Assembly: GCA_035535315.1 (NCBI GenBank)
Contig: DATLQD010000030.1
Coordinates: forward strand, 1-27,567
Length of the DNA: 27,567 nucleotides
Direction of reading: 5' to 3'
Source of the DNA: DASQGA01 sp035535315
GTDB lineage: Bacteria; Actinomycetota; Thermoleophilia; Gaiellales; Gaiellaceae
The notes below the pieces were generated by a model, which worked only from the letters and a program-made list of their open reading frames with translations, searched no databases and had not been told where the DNA came from. Each line of letters starts with the position of its first letter. Position 1 is the first letter of the stretch. A program made the position numbers and the translations under genes. Below are positions 1 to 8,549 of the stretch, piece by piece.

Positions 1-25
1 AGCCCGAACCCCCCGAGACTGGCGG

Positions 26-2677
26 CTAGTCGTTGTCGACGATCGTTCCCTTACCTCTGGCGTCGGCGATTGTCGCGTTCACAGCCCTCGAGAGCCTCAG
101 GAAGAAGGTCTCGTTCGCCTCGTTTCGCCGGTCACCCTTGACGATGACGGAGACCTTCTTCAGCACCTGACCAGGACGGAAGGTGAGCATGCCGCTCTTG
201 GCCGCGTAGTCTGACGGCGCCCGCGCAGTGCCGTTCGCCGTCGCGAAGCGAACCGTGATCCTCTTGCCGCTCGCACGGTTGAGCCTTACCTTGAAGACAG
301 CGAGCTTCGAGCCGGAGTTGCCCTCGGTAACGGCTACATTGCTTACACGGAGCGCAGGCCGGAGCCTGAACGTGGCTGTGACGAACGTGTCGGCGCTCAT
401 CGTCACGACACACGAGCCAGTTCCGCTGCATGCTCCCGACCAACCCGCGAAGGTCGAGTTGGCGGCGCGTGTTGCCGTCAGGGCCACGGTCGTGCCGTCG
501 GCGTACCCTTCGCTGCAGTCGGCGCCGCAGGAGATTCCGGGCCCCGTCACCGTTCCTGAGCCGGACCCGGCCTTGGCGACGGTGAGGGTCCGGGTCGTGG
601 GGGCAAGGTGTGCCTCAACGAAGGCGTAGGCCTCTCCGTCTCCCGGGTCACGCTTGTCCGACCAGACGGGGATCGCAACACCTTGCGTGGCGTCGATTCC
701 CGTGTAGTCGCCGTAGTCGTTGCCGAAGGTGCAACACGTGTTGTTGCTGTAGTCGGACGGCTGGCTCGACACCTTGTTCAGGGCGCCGAGCGTGTGGCCG
801 CTCACGGCGGGAGTGACCGTGCGCACGTAGAAGTTCGTCTTGTCGCGAGTCGCATCGTCACGGGTGGAGTAGAAGTCCGCCCATGCCTGTCCGGTCGTCT
901 GATCCACGGCGAGCCAGGCGAACCAGTCGTCGGAGTTGGCCTGTCCGCCGCCCTCGCCGTCGGTCAACAGTCGCGTCCCGACGTTCGGCGACGGGTTCGC
1001 GCTCCCGGGAAGCGCACTCGCCGCAGAGGCGACGAAGCTGTCCCACGTCAGGTGCGTGCTCGCAGGTGCAGTCGAGCCCGCGCAACGGGTCGCTCCGCTT
1101 CCAGTCCGCAGATCGCTCCAGGTCACGTAGACGCGCCCATTTTGGGGGCCGAGGGAGCGGTCGACGTCGACCTGTGGCGAGGTGGAGGCGCGTCCACCGG
1201 GCTGCGCAAGGATGGGGCAGGCGAACGGGACCGCGACGGCCCCGGTGGCATCCAGCGTGGCGATGGTCTGGGGTGTCCCCCAGCCCAACGTGGTCGCGCA
1301 GTTCTGGGTGGCGGGCGCGCACACGTCGCCGCGAATCGCGTTTGCGGCCGAGTAGTCCCACCAAACCGCGTAAACCCTTCCGTCGGGACCGACGGCGACA
1401 TCCGCGTAGATGTAGCTGCCCGTGGACGGAGTTACGGACACCGGTGTCGTCCAGCTGTCAGCGTTGTCGCAATTCGCCGCGTTGAGAACGCCGCCCGGGC
1501 GAGTGTCGCATTGCGAGATCACGATGTTGATGCCGCCGCCGGACGGCTCGTCCCAGATGACGTAGAGGCGGCCGAAGGTCCCGCTCCCCGGCGCGTTGTC
1601 GATCGTCATCATCGGCTTGTCCTGCGTGCCCGCCGTGCGCTGCCGCAGCCCGACGGTCTGCGGCTGGAACGTCGTCAGCCCCGGCGCGACGCGGTTGACC
1701 ACGATCCGGCTTGGGTTCCCCGCCCCGTTCGAAGTCGAGAGCCCCCCGTACCAGATGTTTCCCGCGGTGTCCGCGACGGACATCGGGTCGCAGCACAGAG
1801 CGGTCGCCTCTGGCGAGGCCTCGCCCGGAGCGTCGAGCGCCGTGGGCATCGAAGCCTTGGTGAAGGACTGGCCACCGTTGTTCGTGACCCAGGCGTTGAA
1901 GCCGGCGCCGTTGGCGCCGACGAGGAAGCGGTTTTTGTCGCCCGGGACCATGCTGACGAACGTCTCCGACTCGGTGGCGGCGTCGTTGGTGACGTTGAAC
2001 TCGAGCCCGGGAGCGGCCAGCCTGGATAAAGCCGAGACGGGCTCGCCGGCTTCTCGGACCGGGGCATAGAAGATCACCTTGGCGATGCCTTTCTCCTTGG
2101 CGGTCCCGTCCTCTCGCCAGCTGTAGGGCAGCTCGTACGTGCCCGCGGGGAGGCCGATGTCGCGGATCGCGAAGCTCGCCGAATCGCCCGCGCTGGCGTT
2201 CGAGAACGACAACTTGACGCTCCTGTCCTGCCGACTCGCGGCCGCGCGCCCCGGAGTGCCGCGACCGGTATCGGCCACGTGTGCGAAGCGCAGCCCGCTG
2301 ATCTTCGATCGTTCAATCCACCGTTCGGGGAGCGTGATCGTGAGGGTCGCGCGGCGCACATCGCGGCTGAGCGTCACGGAGAGCGCAAGCCGCTCCAGCC
2401 TGGCCGCCACGAGCTCGGAGGCGGACAGCCGGAGCTCGCCGCCCGAGACTTCGAAGCGAGTAGGCGGACGATCCTCCTCCGCCCCAGCTTCCTCCCGTGC
2501 CTGCTCGAGGGGCGTCTCGTGCGCCTCTTCCTCACCGCGCTCCTTGACAGGGCTTTCTTCTGTCTGCGCGCCGGCCGTCGTCGCAAGGAGGAAAGCGATG
2601 CCCGCGAGACCACCGAAAACGATGAGGCGCAGGCCGCGGATGCGCACCTTCGGACCAAGCTTCCTTCTCGGACTCAA
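26..2677 (-). CDS. Secreted multidomain protein: BNR/sialidase-like body, InlB B-repeat-like module, C-terminal Calx-beta domain
   Basis: This 883-residue protein is probably exported. The N-terminus has basic residues, then a hydrophobic stretch (about 18-36) ending in AGAQ, like a Sec signal peptide. Residues 40-75 are Glu-rich and of low complexity. The body (about 225-690) resembles BNR/sialidase-fold proteins, with a NNGGQSF motif and many aromatic/Asp repeats, but no catalytic sialidase set was identified. Residues 696-772 resemble a divergent InlB B-repeat (GSGTV, FAGWSGAC, ATF). Residues 773-883 form a Calx-beta domain (VTEGNSG, DY, GTIVDND). No sortase signal or transmembrane anchor follows. 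The start is TTG, chosen because an AGGAGGGG Shine-Dalgarno lies about 5 nt upstream; an in-frame GTG at 2647 is the alternative. The role is probably surface adhesion or glycan/protein binding; exact function unknown. Confidence 0.85.
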   Translation of the reverse strand: MSPRRKLGPKVRIRGLRLIVFGGLAGIAFLLATTAGAQTEESPVKERGEEEAHETPLEQAREEAGAEEDRPPTRFEVSGGELRLSASELVAARLERLALSVTLSRDVRRATLTITLPERWIERSKISGLRFAHVADTGRGTPGRAAASRQDRSVKLSFSNASAGDSASFAIRDIGLPAGTYELPYSWREDGTAKEKGIAKVIFYAPVREAGEPVSALSRLAAPGLEFNVTNDAATESETFVSMVPGDKNRFLVGANGAGFNAWVTNNGGQSFTKASMPTALDAPGEASPEATALCCDPMSVADTAGNIWYGGLSTSNGAGNPSRIVVNRVAPGLTTFQPQTVGLRQRTAGTQDKPMMTIDNAPGSGTFGRLYVIWDEPSGGGINIVISQCDTRPGGVLNAANCDNADSWTTPVSVTPSTGSYIYADVAVGPDGRVYAVWWDYSAANAIRGDVCAPATQNCATTLGWGTPQTIATLDATGAVAVPFACPILAQPGGRASTSPQVDVDRSLGPQNGRVYVTWSDLRTGSGATRCAGSTAPASTHLTWDSFVASAASALPGSANPSPNVGTRLLTDGEGGGQANSDDWFAWLAVDQTTGQAWADFYSTRDDATRDKTNFYVRTVTPAVSGHTLGALNKVSSQPSDYSNNTCCTFGNDYGDYTGIDATQGVAIPVWSDKRDPGDGEAYAFVEAHLAPTTRTLTVAKAGSGSGTVTGPGISCGADCSEGYADGTTVALTATRAANSTFAGWSGACSGTGSCVVTMSADTFVTATFRLRPALRVSNVAVTEGNSGSKLAVFKVRLNRASGKRITVRFATANGTARAPSDYAAKSGMLTFRPGQVLKKVSVIVKGDRRNEANETFFLRLSRAVNATIADARGKGTIVDND

Positions 2678-2881
2678 CGGCCCCTCCTGATCTCGACGGA
2701 CTGGCAGCTTCGAGTGTGACCCCGAAGCTCAGCACGCCTGCGAGGAGTCAAGCACGCATATCGGACTGCTGCAATAGGCCGGACGACCTCTGCGAGAAGC
2801 GTCTCAGACGCGGTCCGCCACGCGAGCGGCTACCGTAGCTCCCGGCCGGAGCGGCGCGGTCGCGCGCGCCGGATCCGTCGG
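2678..2881. other. Intergenic region, no gene seen
   Basis: About 200 bases lie between the small membrane protein gene and the secreted protein gene, both on the minus strand. No convincing coding frame, tRNA or strong hairpin with a T-run is visible. A TTGACT hexamer on the minus strand (near 2745-2750) could be a -35 element, but no good -10 follows at the right spacing. The segment probably holds the promoter and 5' leader of the secreted protein gene. Confidence 0.5.
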
Positions 2882-3301
2882 CTAGTCGACCTCGGACAGA
2901 AGCGTGCCCAGCACTGCTCCGAAGATGGCGTGCACGAAAACCTCGTAGGCGAACACGCGGCCGTTGAAGAGCAGGGGCGGCCACTCACCGCTCCGCCGGT
3001 CGGGATGGAGCCGGTCGATCACGGCCATGCCGGGCCAGAGGAGGGCGCTCTCGGCTTCCGCGGCGAGCATGCCCTGCTTCCAACCCCGCCCTCCCAGCCT
3101 TGCGAAGACGGCTCCGAACGAGGCGCCGTTCGCCAGGTGGACGGCGATCCCGAGCTGGCGCCAGAGCGGCCCTACCGTGAGCGTCCGGCCGAGGAGCCTC
3201 GCATCGGAATACCAGGCAACGCCAAGGGCGCGCCCGACGAGCGGCTCGGCGGCGGCCCAGACAGCGGCCGCAGCGATGCCCGGAATCATCCCTCGTCGCA
3301 T
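2882..3301 (-). CDS. Small hypothetical membrane protein (139 aa)
   Basis: The family is not recognised. The protein is hydrophobic, with about four possible membrane segments (around residues 6-22, 44-62, 78-96 and 113-135) separated by short charged loops. Small residues (Gly, Ala) dominate, and the conserved-looking HLANGASFG and HAIFGAVLG segments resemble an internal duplication of an H-x-x-x-G motif. The ATG at 3301 is preceded by TAGTGT exactly 6 nt upstream, which fits a leaderless promoter. The gene diverges from the MFS exporter across only 22 bp, so the two may be co-regulated. Confidence 0.7.
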   Translation of the reverse strand: MRRGMIPGIAAAAVWAAAEPLVGRALGVAWYSDARLLGRTLTVGPLWRQLGIAVHLANGASFGAVFARLGGRGWKQGMLAAEAESALLWPGMAVIDRLHPDRRSGEWPPLLFNGRVFAYEVFVHAIFGAVLGTLLSEVD

Positions 3302-3323
3302 CGCACCACACTATGCTCGACGG
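3302..3323. promoter_or_regulatory. Divergent overlapping leaderless promoters in a 22-bp gap
   Basis: On the plus strand TATGCT (3312-3317) sits 6 nt before the GTG of the MFS gene. On the minus strand TAGTGT (3308-3313) sits 6 nt before the ATG of the membrane protein. The two -10 hexamers share two bases, so polymerase can occupy only one at a time. No -35 or Shine-Dalgarno sequence is evident for either gene. Confidence 0.55.
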
Positions 3324-4790
3324 GTGGCCACGCTAAGCCTCGAAACGCGGCGGCGCCTGACCCTCGTGGCGACGATCCTCGGGTCATCGCTAGCGTTCAT
3401 CGACGCGAGCGTCGTCATCGTGGCGCTGCCCACGATCGAACGGGATCTCGATCTCGGTCTGACCGGGGAGCAGTGGATCTTCCTCTCCTACTCCCTCGCC
3501 CTCGCCGCGCTCTATCTCGTCGGCGGCGCCCTGGGCGACCGCTTCGGACGCCGGCGAGTCTTCTTCTGGGGTGTCATCGGCTTTGCGGCCGCCTCGGTGC
3601 TTGCCGGGGCCGCACCTAACGGGGCGACACTGATCGTGGCTCGCGTCCTCCAGGGTGTCGCGGGCGCCTTCCTGACCACGAACTCCTTGGCCCTCCTGCG
3701 CGCCGTCTACGCCGAGAACGCAGGACGGGCGATCGGCCTCTGGACGTCATTCACGAGCGTGGCCGTGCTGCTCGGTCCGCCGGCGGGCGGCGCACTCGTC
3801 GAGTGGGTGTCGTGGCGCTGGATCTTCTTCCTGAACCTGCCCGTGGCGGCACTGACGCTCGCGGCGGCGGTGGCGGGCCGCTGCGATGAGCGAAGCATGC
3901 GGCGCGAGGGGCGGCTCGACCTTCCGGGCGCCGCCCTGTCCGCAGTCGGGTTCGGGGCGCTCACGTATGCACTGGTAGAGGGGGCGGACAAGGGGTTCGC
4001 CAACGTCTGGTGGGCAGGTGTGTTCGCGGTGGCGGCGCTCGCCGCCTTCGTCTGGGTAGAGCGCCGGGTCGCGGAGCCGATGCTGGACTTCAAGCTCTTC
4101 CGCCGGCGGAACTTCGCGGCAGCCAACCTGGAGACGTTTCTCGTCTACGGCGCCCTCTACGGGCAGCTCGTCTACGTCCAGCTCTACCTGCAGTTCCTGG
4201 GTTTCAGCCCCTTCGAAGCGTCGCTCCTCGGGATTCCGGCCAGCGTGATCATGATCGTGCTCGCCTCCCGCTTCGGCGCGCTGGCCGACCGGCAGGGGCC
4301 GCGCCTCTACCTGACCGCCGGGCCGGCGCTGATCGGCTGCTCCCTCCTCCTCCTGCTGCTCGTCCGGACCAGGGAGGACTTCTGGTACTTCGGCGTGCCC
4401 TCGCTGCTTCTGTTCGCCCTGGGGCTCTCGATGCTGGTCGCGCCGATCACGGCGACGGCGCTCAAGTCTGCTCCGCAGGAGGCTGCGGGGATCGCCTCGG
4501 GCATCAACTCCACCGTCTCACGGCTCGGCAGCCTCATCACCGTGGCGGTCATCGGGGCGGTCATCTCCGTCGTCTTCGAGCACCGGGTGGGAGACACCGG
4601 CGCGGTGCCCCTGGCGCGTGGTCAGACCGACGAGGCGCTTCGCGACGCGTCCATTGTCGCGTTCCACACAGGCATCCTGCTCGCGGCCTTGCTCGCTTTC
4701 GCGGGCGCAGGCGCCGCGGCGCTCTGGATCTCGGATCGGGAGGCGCGCGGCGAGCTCAGCGAACAGGCACCGGCGCCAGCCGGAAGTTGA
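3324..4790 (+). CDS. MFS transporter, DHA2 (EmrB/QacA-like) drug exporter family
   Basis: This 488-residue integral membrane protein probably exports drugs or other small molecules by proton antiport. Its length fits the 14-helix DHA2 group. The N-terminus has the typical DASVVIVALPTI segment. Motif A follows helix 2 (GALGDRFGRRR), and the antiporter motif C region is GPPAGGALVEWVSWRWIFF. The frame stays open upstream to about 2964, but that part lacks homology and runs antisense to the membrane protein gene. The GTG at 3324 is chosen because the first helix then follows after about 12 residues and TATGCT lies 6 nt upstream. The last 35 bp overlap the end of the convergent ATP-grasp gene. The substrate is unknown. 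Confidence 0.9.
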   Translation: MATLSLETRRRLTLVATILGSSLAFIDASVVIVALPTIERDLDLGLTGEQWIFLSYSLALAALYLVGGALGDRFGRRRVFFWGVIGFAAASVLAGAAPNGATLIVARVLQGVAGAFLTTNSLALLRAVYAENAGRAIGLWTSFTSVAVLLGPPAGGALVEWVSWRWIFFLNLPVAALTLAAAVAGRCDERSMRREGRLDLPGAALSAVGFGALTYALVEGADKGFANVWWAGVFAVAALAAFVWVERRVAEPMLDFKLFRRRNFAAANLETFLVYGALYGQLVYVQLYLQFLGFSPFEASLLGIPASVIMIVLASRFGALADRQGPRLYLTAGPALIGCSLLLLLLVRTREDFWYFGVPSLLLFALGLSMLVAPITATALKSAPQEAAGIASGINSTVSRLGSLITVAVIGAVISVVFEHRVGDTGAVPLARGQTDEALRDASIVAFHTGILLAALLAFAGAGAAALWISDREARGELSEQAPAPAGS

Positions 4791-5928
4791 GCGCCGCAGC
4801 ACGCTGCCGGCAGCGCTCGACGGCTTCCTCGCGGGTCTCCCCGAACCCGTGGAGAATCGCCAGACGATAGCTCTGGGCGTCGTTGACGCCCTGCTCCGAG
4901 AGGAAGAGCCCTGGTCGAACGAGGAGCTCCACGTCCTCTTCCGGGTCCGGTACGCCCTCGACGAACGCGTCGGTGAAGACTCGCACGCACCAGCTGACGC
5001 CGACTCCATCGGGAATGCCGGTCTGCCACTGTGGATCCGCCCCGACCGCGAGCTCGAAGAGGGCGTCGTACGTCGACCGCCCGTGAAGCCCAGCGACCAG
5101 AGGAGCGAACTGCGAGGCGAGGCGGCCGTTCACCTCGATGATCTGCGCCGGCCCCGACTCCGGAACGAAGAACTCCACGTTGAAGAAGGCCGTGTCGAAC
5201 CCGAGCGCCGGTAACACTCGCTCCGCGATGTCGGACAGCTCGGTCTGCCGCTCCGGCGAAAGGATGCTCGGATATTCGAAGCGCTCAAACGAGAGGGTGC
5301 CCGGATACTTGACCGAGTCAGTGACACCGATTGTGACAACACGCCCGTTGTGGACGTAGCCTTCGAGCGTCACCTCCGCCCCGGTCAGGAGCTCCTCGAC
5401 GAGGAACCCGTGTGCCGACTCCCTGGGTGCGCCCGCGAGCGCGGCGATCTCCGCATACCGGTTGGTGTAGCGGTCGGCTTCATGAAGCTGCAGGAGGTCC
5501 TCCGGCTCGTCGATCCGGTACGCGTTCTGCGAGAGTCGCCCGACGACGGGCTTCACGAACACCGGCAGCGGGAACGGGAGCCGGCCGTCGAGAATGGCGA
5601 AACGAGGAGTCGACTCCGGCGCCGCACGCTCCTGAATGGCGCGGGAAATCGGCTTGTGCTGACAGGCGATGAGCGCAGCTGAGCTGGGTCCGGCGAGCCC
5701 TCGACGCTCGGCCAGGAGGGCCGCCAGGAGGGCGGACTGGTCCTTGGTCGCGACGATTCCGTCCGCGGGCACCTGTGCGTACTCGGCGAGAAACGCTTCC
5801 GGGTCGAAAGTCTCGAGTTGATCAAGGTCCGATCCCACGTAGCGCACGCGGAAGCGCTGCTCGAGCTCGGCAGCTTCGATGTTCCTGATGTCCCGCTCCT
5901 GCGGGCAGACGACAAGAATGTCTTTCAT
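4756..5928 (-). CDS. ATP-grasp domain protein (carboxylate-amine/thiol ligase type)
   Basis: The product is a 390-residue soluble protein. The N-terminal domain (1-90) looks Rossmann-like, starting ILVVCPQERD. A central ATP-grasp fold follows: the nucleotide-binding lysine is in FVKPVVG (K126), hinge residues are in FLVEEL (175-180), and Mg ligands are in FNVEFF (E252) and IIEVNGR (E265, N267). The family joins a carboxylate to an amine or thiol through an acyl phosphate; the substrate is unknown, and biosynthesis of a peptide-like compound is possible. The ATG at 5928 is where homology begins. The gene is divergent from the MetE-like gene (84 bp apart), and its 3' end overlaps the MFS gene. 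A pairing of ligase and exporter is suggestive but unproven. Confidence 0.85.
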   Translation of the reverse strand: MKDILVVCPQERDIRNIEAAELEQRFRVRYVGSDLDQLETFDPEAFLAEYAQVPADGIVATKDQSALLAALLAERRGLAGPSSAALIACQHKPISRAIQERAAPESTPRFAILDGRLPFPLPVFVKPVVGRLSQNAYRIDEPEDLLQLHEADRYTNRYAEIAALAGAPRESAHGFLVEELLTGAEVTLEGYVHNGRVVTIGVTDSVKYPGTLSFERFEYPSILSPERQTELSDIAERVLPALGFDTAFFNVEFFVPESGPAQIIEVNGRLASQFAPLVAGLHGRSTYDALFELAVGADPQWQTGIPDGVGVSWCVRVFTDAFVEGVPDPEEDVELLVRPGLFLSEQGVNDAQSYRLAILHGFGETREEAVERCRQRAAALNFRLAPVPVR

Positions 5929-6000
5929 GAGGTCCGTCCCCGCTCGGCGGAGCGCAAATCGTACCGGAAGGGTCCTGCGCCGCTGCTCGGGCCAAGAACG

Positions 6001-6012
6001 TAGATTGCGCCC
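6001..6012 (+). promoter_or_regulatory. Leaderless -10 element for the MetE-like gene
   Basis: TAGATT at 6001-6006 is followed by 6 nt and then the GTG at 6013. No Shine-Dalgarno sequence and no clear -35 are visible. The spacing equals that at five other genes here (3324, 3301, 9098, 10222, 21167). Confidence 0.5.
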
Positions 6013-7116
6013 GTGATCGAGGCGCGCGCGGACGTCGTCGGCAGCCTCCTGCGTCCGCCCGAGTTGCTCGAAGCTCGCGAGCGCATGGAGAGCGGCGAGC
6101 TGCCGGTACCGGAGTTCAAGGCGGTTGAGGACGCCGCTGTCGACCACGTGCTCGCGCTCCAGGAAGAAGCGGGGATGGACGTCGTTACGGACGGCGAGGT
6201 TCGCCGGCTCTCCTTCCAGAGCCAGCTCACGGCGGCCGTCGACGGATTCGCCGAGTGGGGCCTCGACGCCTTCCTCTGGGGAAACTGGCAGAGCGACGAG
6301 CTCGGCCCGATGAACGTCGAGCGGCCGCCGATCGCGGTGGTCGAAAAGCTACGCCGCCGCCGCTCGCTCTCGGGCGAGGAGCTCGTTTATGCACGGCGGC
6401 GGACGACGAAGACACTCAAGGTCACGCTCCCCAGCCCTAGCCTCTTCGCAAACTTCTGGGACCCCGAGCGCTCCACGTCGGCCTACGCGACGCTCGAGGA
6501 GTTCCTCGGCGACGTGGCCGAGATCCTGCGCGAGGAGGCAGACGAGCTCACCGCGCTCGGCGCTACGTATCTGCAGCTCGACGCGCCGCAGTACCCGCTA
6601 CTCGTGGACGAGGGCTACAAGGCCTTCTACGAAAGCCGGGGCTGGCCCGCGAAGCGATGGCTCGAGCTCGGCCTCGAGCTCGACAACCACGTGATCGCCG
6701 ACCGGCCCGGCGTCACCTTCGGATTCCACCTTTGCCGCGGCAACCAGGCAAGCCGCTGGCTCGTCTCAGGCGGATACGACTGGCTCGCCGAGCGCATCTT
6801 CCCCGCCGTGCATGCAGGGCGGCTCCTGCTCGAGTACGACGACGAGCGCTCCGGAGGCTTCGAACCGCTCGCCGCGGTTCCCGAGGACAAGATCGTGGTG
6901 CTCGGGCTCGTGACGACGAAGACGCCGAGGCGCGAGAGTGTCGACGAGCTTGCGAAGCGGATCGAGGAGGCGTCGCGCTTCGTCCCACTCGAGCGCCTGG
7001 CCCTCTCACCGCAGTGCGGCTTCGCCACGTCGGTGGTCGGGAACGCGATCTCCGAGGACGACGAGCGCGGGAAGCTCCGCACGATCGCCGAGACAGCCAG
7101 GGTGGTCTGGGGATGA
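6013..7116 (+). CDS. Stand-alone MetE-type (cobalamin-independent) methyltransferase domain protein
   Basis: At 367 residues the protein corresponds to the C-terminal catalytic half of cobalamin-independent methionine synthase (the UROD/MetE-like barrel); the N-terminal half of MetE (about 750 aa) is absent. All four zinc ligands are visible: H239 and C241 (FHLCRG), E274 (LLLEYDD) and C335 (LSPQCGF). The start VVGSLLRP matches the family's opening strand. Members move a methyl group to a thiol such as homocysteine; donors in this short group vary and are often unknown. Its TGA overlaps the ATG of the lyase gene (ATGA), so the two are probably co-translated. The donor could be a methylated catabolic substrate rather than methyl-folate, but this is inference. 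Confidence 0.85.
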   Translation: MIEARADVVGSLLRPPELLEARERMESGELPVPEFKAVEDAAVDHVLALQEEAGMDVVTDGEVRRLSFQSQLTAAVDGFAEWGLDAFLWGNWQSDELGPMNVERPPIAVVEKLRRRRSLSGEELVYARRRTTKTLKVTLPSPSLFANFWDPERSTSAYATLEEFLGDVAEILREEADELTALGATYLQLDAPQYPLLVDEGYKAFYESRGWPAKRWLELGLELDNHVIADRPGVTFGFHLCRGNQASRWLVSGGYDWLAERIFPAVHAGRLLLEYDDERSGGFEPLAAVPEDKIVVLGLVTTKTPRRESVDELAKRIEEASRFVPLERLALSPQCGFATSVVGNAISEDDERGKLRTIAETARVVWG

Positions 7117-8549
7117 CCGTCATCCTCGACGGATCAAGCCTGACCGCCGACGAGCTCGTTCGGGTTGCACGCGAGCGTGAGCCGGTCGAGCTCGCCCCTG
7201 CAGCGGTGGTGGGCATGCGCTCCGCGCGCGAGCTCGTCGAGCGCGTGATCGAGCGCGGGGACACGGTCTACGGCCTCACGACGGGCGTCGGCGTCCGAAA
7301 GCGAGTTTTGGTGAACGCTGAGGACCTCGACGAGTTCAACCGCAAGCTGATCCTGAACCACCTGGTCGCCTCCGGCCCCAACGCCCCAGATGAGGTTGTC
7401 CGCGGGGCCATGCTTCATCTTGCGAACGGCTTCGCGCGCGGGTCCGCCGGAGTCCGACCCGAGCTCGCCGAACGTGTCCTCGCGAGGCTGAACGAGGACA
7501 CGATTCCCCCAGTCCGCATGCTCGGCTCGATCGGGCAGGCCGATCTCGCCTCCATGGCCGACCTCGCGCACGGGCTTCTCGACGGGTTCCAACCCGCGGC
7601 GAAGGAAGGCCTCGCGCTCCTGAACAGCAACTCCTTCTCGACGGCGATCGCGACGCTCGCCGTCTCTGACACACGCAGGCTCCTGGACACGCTCGACGTC
7701 GCAGGGGCGCTCGATCTCGAGGCGTTTGCCGCCAACCTGACCATCCTCAACCCGAGAATCGGCGAGGTGCGGCCGTACCCGGGCCTCCGGGAGACGATCG
7801 AGCGGTTGCGTACGCTGCTCACGGACAGCTACCTCTGGGACGAGGGCGCGGCGCGCAACCTCCAGGACCCGCTCACGTTCCGATGCGTCCCGCAGGTCCA
7901 CGGGGCCGGGCGCGACGCGCTCCATTTCGTAGAGAGGCAGATCGCGATCGAGCTGAACGCCTCGCAGGAGAACCCGCTGATCATCCCCGACGAGGACCGG
8001 ATCGTCTCCGTCGGGAACTTCGACGTCCTGCCGCTCGCCGCCGCGATCGACTTCCTGCGACTCACGCTCGCCTCCGTTCTGACGGCCGCGAACGAGCGCC
8101 TCGTGAAGCTGCTCGAATATCCGCTCTCGGGGCTTCCCGAAGGACTCGCAACCGAACGTGGTCTTGCCGAAGACTCGTTGGCGGAGTTCGGCGTGTCGAG
8201 CCAGGCGCTCACCGCGGAGGCGCGGCTCCTGGCGCTGCCGGTGTCGTTCGAGGTGGCGAGCACGTCACACGCCGAGGGAATCGAGGACCGGATGACGATG
8301 GCCCCGCTCGGCGCACGCCGGCTCCGCGAGATGGTCGAGTTGGGTGAGCGGATCGCGACGATCGAGCTCGTTGTGGCCGCCCAGGCAGTCGACCTCCGTG
8401 GAGGCGGGCTTGGTCAGGGTACGCGCCGCGCGCGGGAGATCATCCGGGAGGGGATCGCCTTTTCCGGCCGCGGCGACCCCGTCCCGCCTGACCTCGGCGC
8501 CGTGAGTGATGCGATCCGGTCGGGCCGCTTTGCCGAGCTGGCTCGGTGA
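7113..8549 (+). CDS. Histidine/aromatic ammonia-lyase superfamily protein lacking the MIO triad
   Basis: The 478-residue protein aligns throughout with HutH-type lyases. It keeps Y53 (TVYGLTTGVG) and H83 (ILNHLVASG) at the same numbers as Pseudomonas HutH, N171 (LALLNSN), R257 (FRCVPQV), F303 (VGNFDVLP) and E391 (IEDRMTM). However, the Ala-Ser-Gly that cyclises into the MIO prosthetic group is replaced: the loop reads GSIGQADLASM (138-148). The catalytic tyrosine of QDPYSLRC is Leu (L254 in QDPLTFRC), and about 24 residues are missing between the MIO helix and N171. A normal MIO-dependent deamination is therefore unlikely. Elimination of a better leaving group, such as the trimethylamine removed by the related MIO-less ergothionase, is a plausible alternative. 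The gene overlaps both neighbours by 4 nt (ATGA upstream, GTGA downstream). Confidence 0.85.
   Translation: MTVILDGSSLTADELVRVAREREPVELAPAAVVGMRSARELVERVIERGDTVYGLTTGVGVRKRVLVNAEDLDEFNRKLILNHLVASGPNAPDEVVRGAMLHLANGFARGSAGVRPELAERVLARLNEDTIPPVRMLGSIGQADLASMADLAHGLLDGFQPAAKEGLALLNSNSFSTAIATLAVSDTRRLLDTLDVAGALDLEAFAANLTILNPRIGEVRPYPGLRETIERLRTLLTDSYLWDEGAARNLQDPLTFRCVPQVHGAGRDALHFVERQIAIELNASQENPLIIPDEDRIVSVGNFDVLPLAAAIDFLRLTLASVLTAANERLVKLLEYPLSGLPEGLATERGLAEDSLAEFGVSSQALTAEARLLALPVSFEVASTSHAEGIEDRMTMAPLGARRLREMVELGERIATIELVVAAQAVDLRGGGLGQGTRRAREIIREGIAFSGRGDPVPPDLGAVSDAIRSGRFAELAR

Noticed and set aside
608..2029. Long plus-strand frame opposite the secreted protein
   Set aside because: Arg/Val-rich shadow without domain similarity; the minus frame has a signal peptide, a Calx-beta domain and a strong ribosome binding site.
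7113..8549. Naming the lyase HutH or ergothionase
   Set aside because: The MIO triad is absent, so HutH activity is unlikely, and the catalytic residues that define ergothionase cannot be verified here. Urocanase and other Hut genes are also absent nearby.
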